Source of the DNA: Verrucomicrobiota bacterium
GTDB lineage: Bacteria > Verrucomicrobiota > Verrucomicrobiia > Chthoniobacterales > UBA10450
Direction: 5' to 3'
Length of the DNA: 10,054 bases
NCBI GenBank assembly: GCA_003218345.1
Contig: QHNF01000106.1
Coordinates: 1-10,054, forward strand
Shown: in pieces, positions 6,803 to 10,054 of the stretch
Layout: the number at the start of each line of letters is the position of its first letter
Position numbering within the stretch: the first letter of the stretch is position 1
Made by a program: the position numbers and the translations under genes
The notes under the pieces: generated by a model
Seen by the model: the letters and a program-made list of their open reading frames with translations, nothing else
The model's database searches: none
Told to the model about the DNA's origin: nothing

Positions 6803-7204
6803 ATGAAAAAAAAGAAAGTCGAGTTCAGCAGTCACACAGGCAATCTGGCCCTGATGCGCAACTGCGTGCGCGATTTCCTAAACGGTTATCCATTCTCCGA
6901 AAAAGAGCGCCTGCTGATTGTGCTCGGGGTCGACGAGGCCTGCACGAACATCATTCGTTACGCTTACAGTTTGCGTGATGATCAACTGATCTCATTGCAA
7001 ATGGAGGGATTGCGCAAATGCGTGCGCATGCGGCTGCGAGATTATGGGGAACAGGTCCTTCCCCAAGAGATGAAGGGACGCTCTCATGATATGATCAAAC
7101 CGGGAGGCCTCGGCTTATATCTCATTCGCAACGCTTTCGACGAAGTGGATTACATACACAAACGCCGCGGCACGGAGCTGGTGCTAACAAAGAATTTGGA
7201 ATAA
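6803..7204 (+). CDS. RsbW-like GHKL ATP-binding protein (HATPase_c_2)
   Basis: This is a 133-residue single-domain GHKL ATPase of the anti-sigma-factor/serine kinase type. The N box is VDEACTNIIRYAY (43-55) with Glu45 and Asn49, which bind Mg-ATP. The G1 region is LRDYG (78-82) with Asp80 and Gly82. The G2 box is KPGGLGLYLIRNAFDEVDYI (99-118). Proteins of this class phosphorylate an STAS-domain antagonist and bind a sigma factor in partner-switching systems, or act as output modules for response regulators. No sigma factor, STAS protein or PP2C phosphatase gene is in the window, so the partner is unknown. I chose the ATG at 6803 because it starts the fold where family members do. A TTG at 6761 would add 14 residues. 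It is first in the rightward block, 99 bases before ruvB. Confidence 0.88.
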   Translation: MKKKKVEFSSHTGNLALMRNCVRDFLNGYPFSEKERLLIVLGVDEACTNIIRYAYSLRDDQLISLQMEGLRKCVRMRLRDYGEQVLPQEMKGRSHDMIKPGGLGLYLIRNAFDEVDYIHKRRGTELVLTKNLE

Positions 7205-7225
7205 TGACCCGCCTGATCGCACAGA

Positions 7226-7287
7226 CTGTAGGGGACGCTGCTGGCATCCTATGTTTCTTATTGGGAAGCTGACAGCTTCCCCTACAG
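7226..7287. repeat. Palindromic intergenic element before ruvB
   Basis: Outer arms CTGTAGGGG (7226-7234) and CCCCTACAG (7279-7287) are perfectly complementary. Inside the right half, GGGAAGCTG (7263-7271) and CAGCTTCCC (7273-7281) form a near-perfect palindrome around one central base. The element fills most of the 99-base gap between the GHKL ATPase and ruvB and ends 16 bases before the ruvB ATG. It has no T-tract. The nested design resembles the element at 2063-2198, but the sequence is different. It is probably a dispersed repeat, possibly affecting read-through into ruvB. Confidence 0.7.
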
Positions 7288-7303
7288 AATCACCGAGATT
7301 GAA

Positions 7304-8302
7304 ATGAAACCGCCGGAACCAGACGCTGCTTTTGAAATTTCGCTCCGACCGCCAGCATTCAGCGAATTCACCGGCCAGGTAAAAGTGCGCGAGCGGCTGG
7401 AATTGATGGTGGAAGCGGCGAAAAAGCGCGGTGACGTGCTCGAACACATTTTGCTAAGTGGCCCGTCCGGTCTCGGCAAGACGACACTGGCTTACATCAT
7501 CGCAAACGCGATGAGTGTAAACATCAAGAACACCAGCGGTCCCGTGATCGAGAAGGCCGGTGAATTGGCCGGTCTTCTAACAAGCCTGGAAAAAGGCGAT
7601 GTGCTGTTCATCGACGAAATCCATCGGCTACAACCAACTATCGAAGAATATCTTTATCCGGCGATGGAAGATTACCGGCTCGATATCATCATCGACCAGG
7701 GACCGCAAGCTCGCAGCCTTCGCCTGAACCTGCCGAAGTTTACATTGATCGGCGCTACCACACGCGCCGGCATGGTGAGCGCACCACTGCGGTCGCGTTT
7801 CGGGATGACGGCGCGGCTCGATTATTATCATGCCGAAGAAATGCAAAAGATCATCATGCGGAGCGCGCGTTTGCTGGGCGTCGAGATTGATGCAGCGGGC
7901 GCGGCTGAGATCGCCACGCGCACACGCGGCACACCGCGCACCGCGAATAATCTTTTGCGCTGGGTCCGCGATTATGTGCAGGTGAAAGCAGAAGGAAAAA
8001 TCACCGCAGAACTGGCCGACCGCGCCCTCACGATGCTCGAGATTGATCGCGACGGATTCGACCAATGGGACAAGCGCATCATCGAAACGTTGATTCACAA
8101 ATTTAATGGTGGTCCGGTTGGTTTGAATTCGCTCGCGGTGGCAATTGGCGAAGAAGCTGGCACGCTTGAGGAAGTGAACGAGCCATATTTAATCATGGAA
8201 GGCTACATCAAACGCACTCCGCAAGGCCGCGTAGCTACAGCGAACGCCTATCGCAAACTCGGGCTCAAACCGCCAGCCAGCGCGCAAGCGGAATTATTAT
8301 AG
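7304..8302 (+). CDS. ruvB: Holliday junction branch migration ATPase RuvB
   Basis: RuvB is the hexameric AAA+ motor of the RuvABC system. It pumps DNA through a Holliday junction held by RuvA during recombinational repair. At 332 residues it matches the family. The N-terminal [13 protein letters not shown] (13-25) corresponds to the usual LRPxxxxEyiGQ. Walker A is GPSGLGKT (53-60), with Ser in the place of the usual second Pro. Walker B is LFIDEIHRL (101-109). The sensor 1/arginine-finger region is [18 protein letters not shown] (150-167). Sensor 2 is [17 protein letters not shown] (208-224). The C-terminal winged helix includes [18 protein letters not shown] and [20 protein letters not shown]. 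The ATG at 7304 fits the family start. xseA follows after 58 bases. Neither ruvA nor ruvC lies in the window. Confidence 0.98.
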   Translation: MKPPEPDAAFEISLRPPAFSEFTGQVKVRERLELMVEAAKKRGDVLEHILLSGPSGLGKTTLAYIIANAMSVNIKNTSGPVIEKAGELAGLLTSLEKGDVLFIDEIHRLQPTIEEYLYPAMEDYRLDIIIDQGPQARSLRLNLPKFTLIGATTRAGMVSAPLRSRFGMTARLDYYHAEEMQKIIMRSARLLGVEIDAAGAAEIATRTRGTPRTANNLLRWVRDYVQVKAEGKITAELADRALTMLEIDRDGFDQWDKRIIETLIHKFNGGPVGLNSLAVAIGEEAGTLEEVNEPYLIMEGYIKRTPQGRVATANAYRKLGLKPPASAQAELL

Positions 8303-8353
8303 CGCAAGCTTCGGGCTTGCGATTTAGGTTAGTTCGCAAGCCAGAGGCTCGCG
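8303..8353. repeat. Tandem hairpins between ruvB and xseA
   Basis: The first hairpin begins at the base after the ruvB stop: CGCAAGC (8303-8309), loop TTCGG, GCTTGCG (8315-8321), a perfect 7-base stem. The second, at 8335-8353 (CGCAAGCCAGAGGCTCGCG), folds on AGCC/GGCT with a further partly paired outer stem. Both share the word CGCAAGC. They occupy nearly the whole 58-base gap and stop 7 bases before the xseA ATG, which leaves no room for a standard Shine-Dalgarno. There is no T-tract, so this is more likely a dispersed repeat or mRNA-stability structure than a strong terminator. Confidence 0.65.
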
Positions 8354-8360
8354 CCACTCC

Positions 8361-9650
8361 ATGCAATTGACCGCTGATTTTTTCCAGCAGACGTCGAAGG
8401 TTTTCACGGTCGGCGAGCTGACCCGACAAATTCGCGGAACGTTGGAAACAAAATTCGGCGCAGTCTGGGTCCAGGGCGAAATTTCGAATTACAAACTGCA
8501 TCCGAGCGGCCATCAGTATTTCACGCTCAAAGACCAGCGCGCCCAGATCGCGTGCGTGATTTGGCGCGACACGATGTTGCCGCCACGACAACCTCTTGTC
8601 GACGGGACCCAGGTGCAGGTTTACGGCACCGTCACCATTTTCGAAGCGCGCGGACAATATCAGCTTAATGTCCAGATTCTTCAGCCGCGCGGAGTCGGCC
8701 TGCTTCAGCCAAAATTCGAAGCGCTCAAGCGCAAGCTTCAGGCGGAAGGATTGTTCGCGCCGGAACGCAAACGGCCATTGCCGAAATTTCCGCGGCGAAT
8801 TGGAATCGTGACGTCACTAAGCGGCGCAGCGATCCGCGATATGCTCAACGTGCTGCGCCGTCGCGCACCGTGGTTGCAGATTTTGATCAATCCGGTGCGA
8901 GTGCAGGGAACAGGCGCCGCCCAGGAGATCGCCGTCGCTGTTCGCGAGCTCGCCACGCCTAACGAGGCATTTGCGCCACTTGATCTTATCGTGGTCACGC
9001 GCGGCGGCGGGAGCATCGAAGATTTGTGGGAATTCAACGAAGAAATTGTAGCGCGAGCAATATTCAATTCCACCGTGCCAATTGTCTCCGCGGTCGGTCA
9101 CGAAATCGATTTTACGATTTGTGATTTCGTCGCGGACCTGCGCGCGCCCACACCAAGCGCCGCAGCGGAATTGATCGTGCCCGACATTATCGATCTCCAG
9201 CGGCAGATCGATGGTTGCGCGCGCGGACTTGCGCGCCAGTTGCTGAACCGGGTACGCGACGCGCAACAGCGGCTGGACCACGCGCGCGAGATTTTGCAGC
9301 GCTGTCTCGCGCACAAGATCGACACCTACAAACGCGGTCTCCTCCACATCACTGCCGCGTTACAAGCGCGCAGTCCCGCGCGCGAACTCACGGCACGCCG
9401 CAACCGCTTCATCGATTTGCATCGGCGGCTAGTTGTGTCGCCGGGGCGATTGCTCGAAAACGCAAGGCACCGTTTCCGCCGCATCGAAGGAATTCTGCGT
9501 GTGCTCGGGCCAGACGCGACGTTGCGACGCGGCTACAGCATCACCATAAACGAGCACGGAAAAATCATCCGCACAATCGCAGCAGTCCGGCCGAAGGTGA
9601 AAATCCGCACCCGCGTAAGCGACGGCGAATTCAGCTCGGAGGTATTGTAA
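8361..9650 (+). CDS. xseA: Exodeoxyribonuclease VII large subunit (XseA)
   Basis: XseA is the catalytic subunit of exonuclease VII. It degrades single-stranded DNA from either end to oligonucleotides and acts in mismatch and damage repair. It works with several copies of the small subunit XseB. The protein has 429 residues, slightly shorter than the E. coli enzyme. An N-terminal OB-fold (about 15-110) shows FTVGELTRQI, VWVQGEISNYKLHPSGHQYF and GTVTIFEARGQYQL. The nuclease domain follows with RRIGIVTSLSGAAIRDML (145-162), TRGGGSIEDLWEFNEE (213-228), SAVGHEIDFTICDFVADLRA (243-262) and PTPSAAAE. The rest, about 275-380, is rich in Arg, Gln and Leu and should be the coiled-coil that binds XseB. 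The ATG at 8361 fits the family, although hairpins sit directly upstream. xseB does not follow immediately. Confidence 0.97.
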   Translation: MQLTADFFQQTSKVFTVGELTRQIRGTLETKFGAVWVQGEISNYKLHPSGHQYFTLKDQRAQIACVIWRDTMLPPRQPLVDGTQVQVYGTVTIFEARGQYQLNVQILQPRGVGLLQPKFEALKRKLQAEGLFAPERKRPLPKFPRRIGIVTSLSGAAIRDMLNVLRRRAPWLQILINPVRVQGTGAAQEIAVAVRELATPNEAFAPLDLIVVTRGGGSIEDLWEFNEEIVARAIFNSTVPIVSAVGHEIDFTICDFVADLRAPTPSAAAELIVPDIIDLQRQIDGCARGLARQLLNRVRDAQQRLDHAREILQRCLAHKIDTYKRGLLHITAALQARSPARELTARRNRFIDLHRRLVVSPGRLLENARHRFRRIEGILRVLGPDATLRRGYSITINEHGKIIRTIAAVRPKVKIRTRVSDGEFSSEVL

Positions 9651-9657
9651 GTAGAAA

Positions 9658-10054
9658 ATGTTAAATGATTTGACCCCAGATCACCCGATTCGATGGATAC
9701 TTGTTTCGCCAGCCGCTCTAGGCGACATGTATTGGCTGAAGGATTTGAATTCAACAAACGGGATACACATCAATGGCCTTCTTTTCACTTACGGTGAGTT
9801 GAAGGATGGCGACACAATCCGATTTGGTTCCGTCATAGCGATTTTCGCAGAAAGTTGCCGCAAACGGTGGTCAACCTGCGCGATTAGAACGTTCTGGACG
9901 AGTTCCACCACAAGACAAAAATCCGCCGCGGCAGCCGGAGGGGACACAGTGAAAATGGAATTCGATAACTCAAGCAAAGAAAAAGTCGGTCGAGTTGACC
10001 ACGTCAGTTTGCAGCATCAAATGACACACGACCTGGCTATTCAAGAGGCGAAGG
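9658..10054 (+). CDS. Partial FHA-domain protein, running off the right edge
   Basis: A frame opens at the ATG at 9658, 7 bases after the xseA stop, and stays open to the end of the window (132 codons). An in-frame TAG at 9652 prevents an earlier start. Residues about 12-63 match the second half of an FHA (phosphothreonine-binding) domain: WILVSPAALGDMYWLKDLNS, then STNGIHING (32-40), LKDGDTIRFGSVIAIF (48-63). The first half of the fold, which normally supplies the GR and SxxH phosphopeptide contacts, is absent. The domain therefore looks 5'-truncated and may not bind phosphopeptides. The following residues (64-132) are polar, with no recognised domain (SSTTRQKSAAAAGGDTVKME). It could be a decayed gene or a fragment left by rearrangement. 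The C-terminal end is not visible. Confidence 0.6.
   Translation, partial: MLNDLTPDHPIRWILVSPAALGDMYWLKDLNSTNGIHINGLLFTYGELKDGDTIRFGSVIAIFAESCRKRWSTCAIRTFWTSSTTRQKSAAAAGGDTVKMEFDNSSKEKVGRVDHVSLQHQMTHDLAIQEAK

Noticed and set aside
7628..8098. A 156-codon open frame on the - strand
   Set aside because: It is antisense to ruvB, opposite a conserved AAA+ domain.
8817..9347. A 176-codon open frame on the - strand
   Set aside because: It is antisense to xseA and reads as composition-driven, with no recognisable domain.
9651..10054. xseB expected after xseA
   Set aside because: The open frame here has the FHA STNG core and no resemblance to the short helical XseB.

Overview
The window looks like chromosomal DNA from a soil-type member of the Verrucomicrobiota, of the Chthoniobacterales/Spartobacteria kind. 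This rests on the flavour of the proteins, a mid-50s GC content judged by eye, few clear Shine-Dalgarno sequences, and intergenic gaps filled with short palindromic repeats. No rRNA or other taxonomic marker is present, so the placement is an inference.

Layout. The left edge (2-519, +) holds the decayed remains of a beta-lactamase-family serine hydrolase, broken by several frame changes and an internal deletion. A small two-helix membrane protein follows (600-803, +). A leftward block then runs from about 5757 down to 841. In transcription order it encodes a DUF5996 protein, an AraC-family regulator, PurH (the last two steps of IMP synthesis) and an FMN-dependent alpha-hydroxy-acid oxidase/dehydrogenase. 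The DUF5996 and AraC genes are 9 bases apart and surely form one unit. The PurH and oxidase genes are separated from their upstream neighbours by palindromic sequences and may be transcribed separately. A secreted protein of unknown function (5937-6635, -) lies upstream of the DUF5996 gene on the same strand.

From 6803 the strand switches. The rightward block encodes a small GHKL (RsbW-like) ATPase, RuvB (Holliday-junction branch migration), XseA (exonuclease VII large subunit) and, at the right edge, an open frame that begins in the middle of an FHA domain. RuvB and XseA are a DNA recombination and repair pair.

The most interesting non-coding feature is a perfect 20-base palindrome with an extra half-site upstream of the DUF5996-AraC pair, a plausible operator. 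In addition, four same-strand gaps each hold a different short palindromic element: 2063-2198, 3791-3838, 7226-7287 and 8303-8353. I see no phage, transposase, CRISPR array, tRNA or rRNA, and nothing I would call a clearly new multi-gene system. The closest candidate is the DUF5996-AraC pair with its operator-like site.
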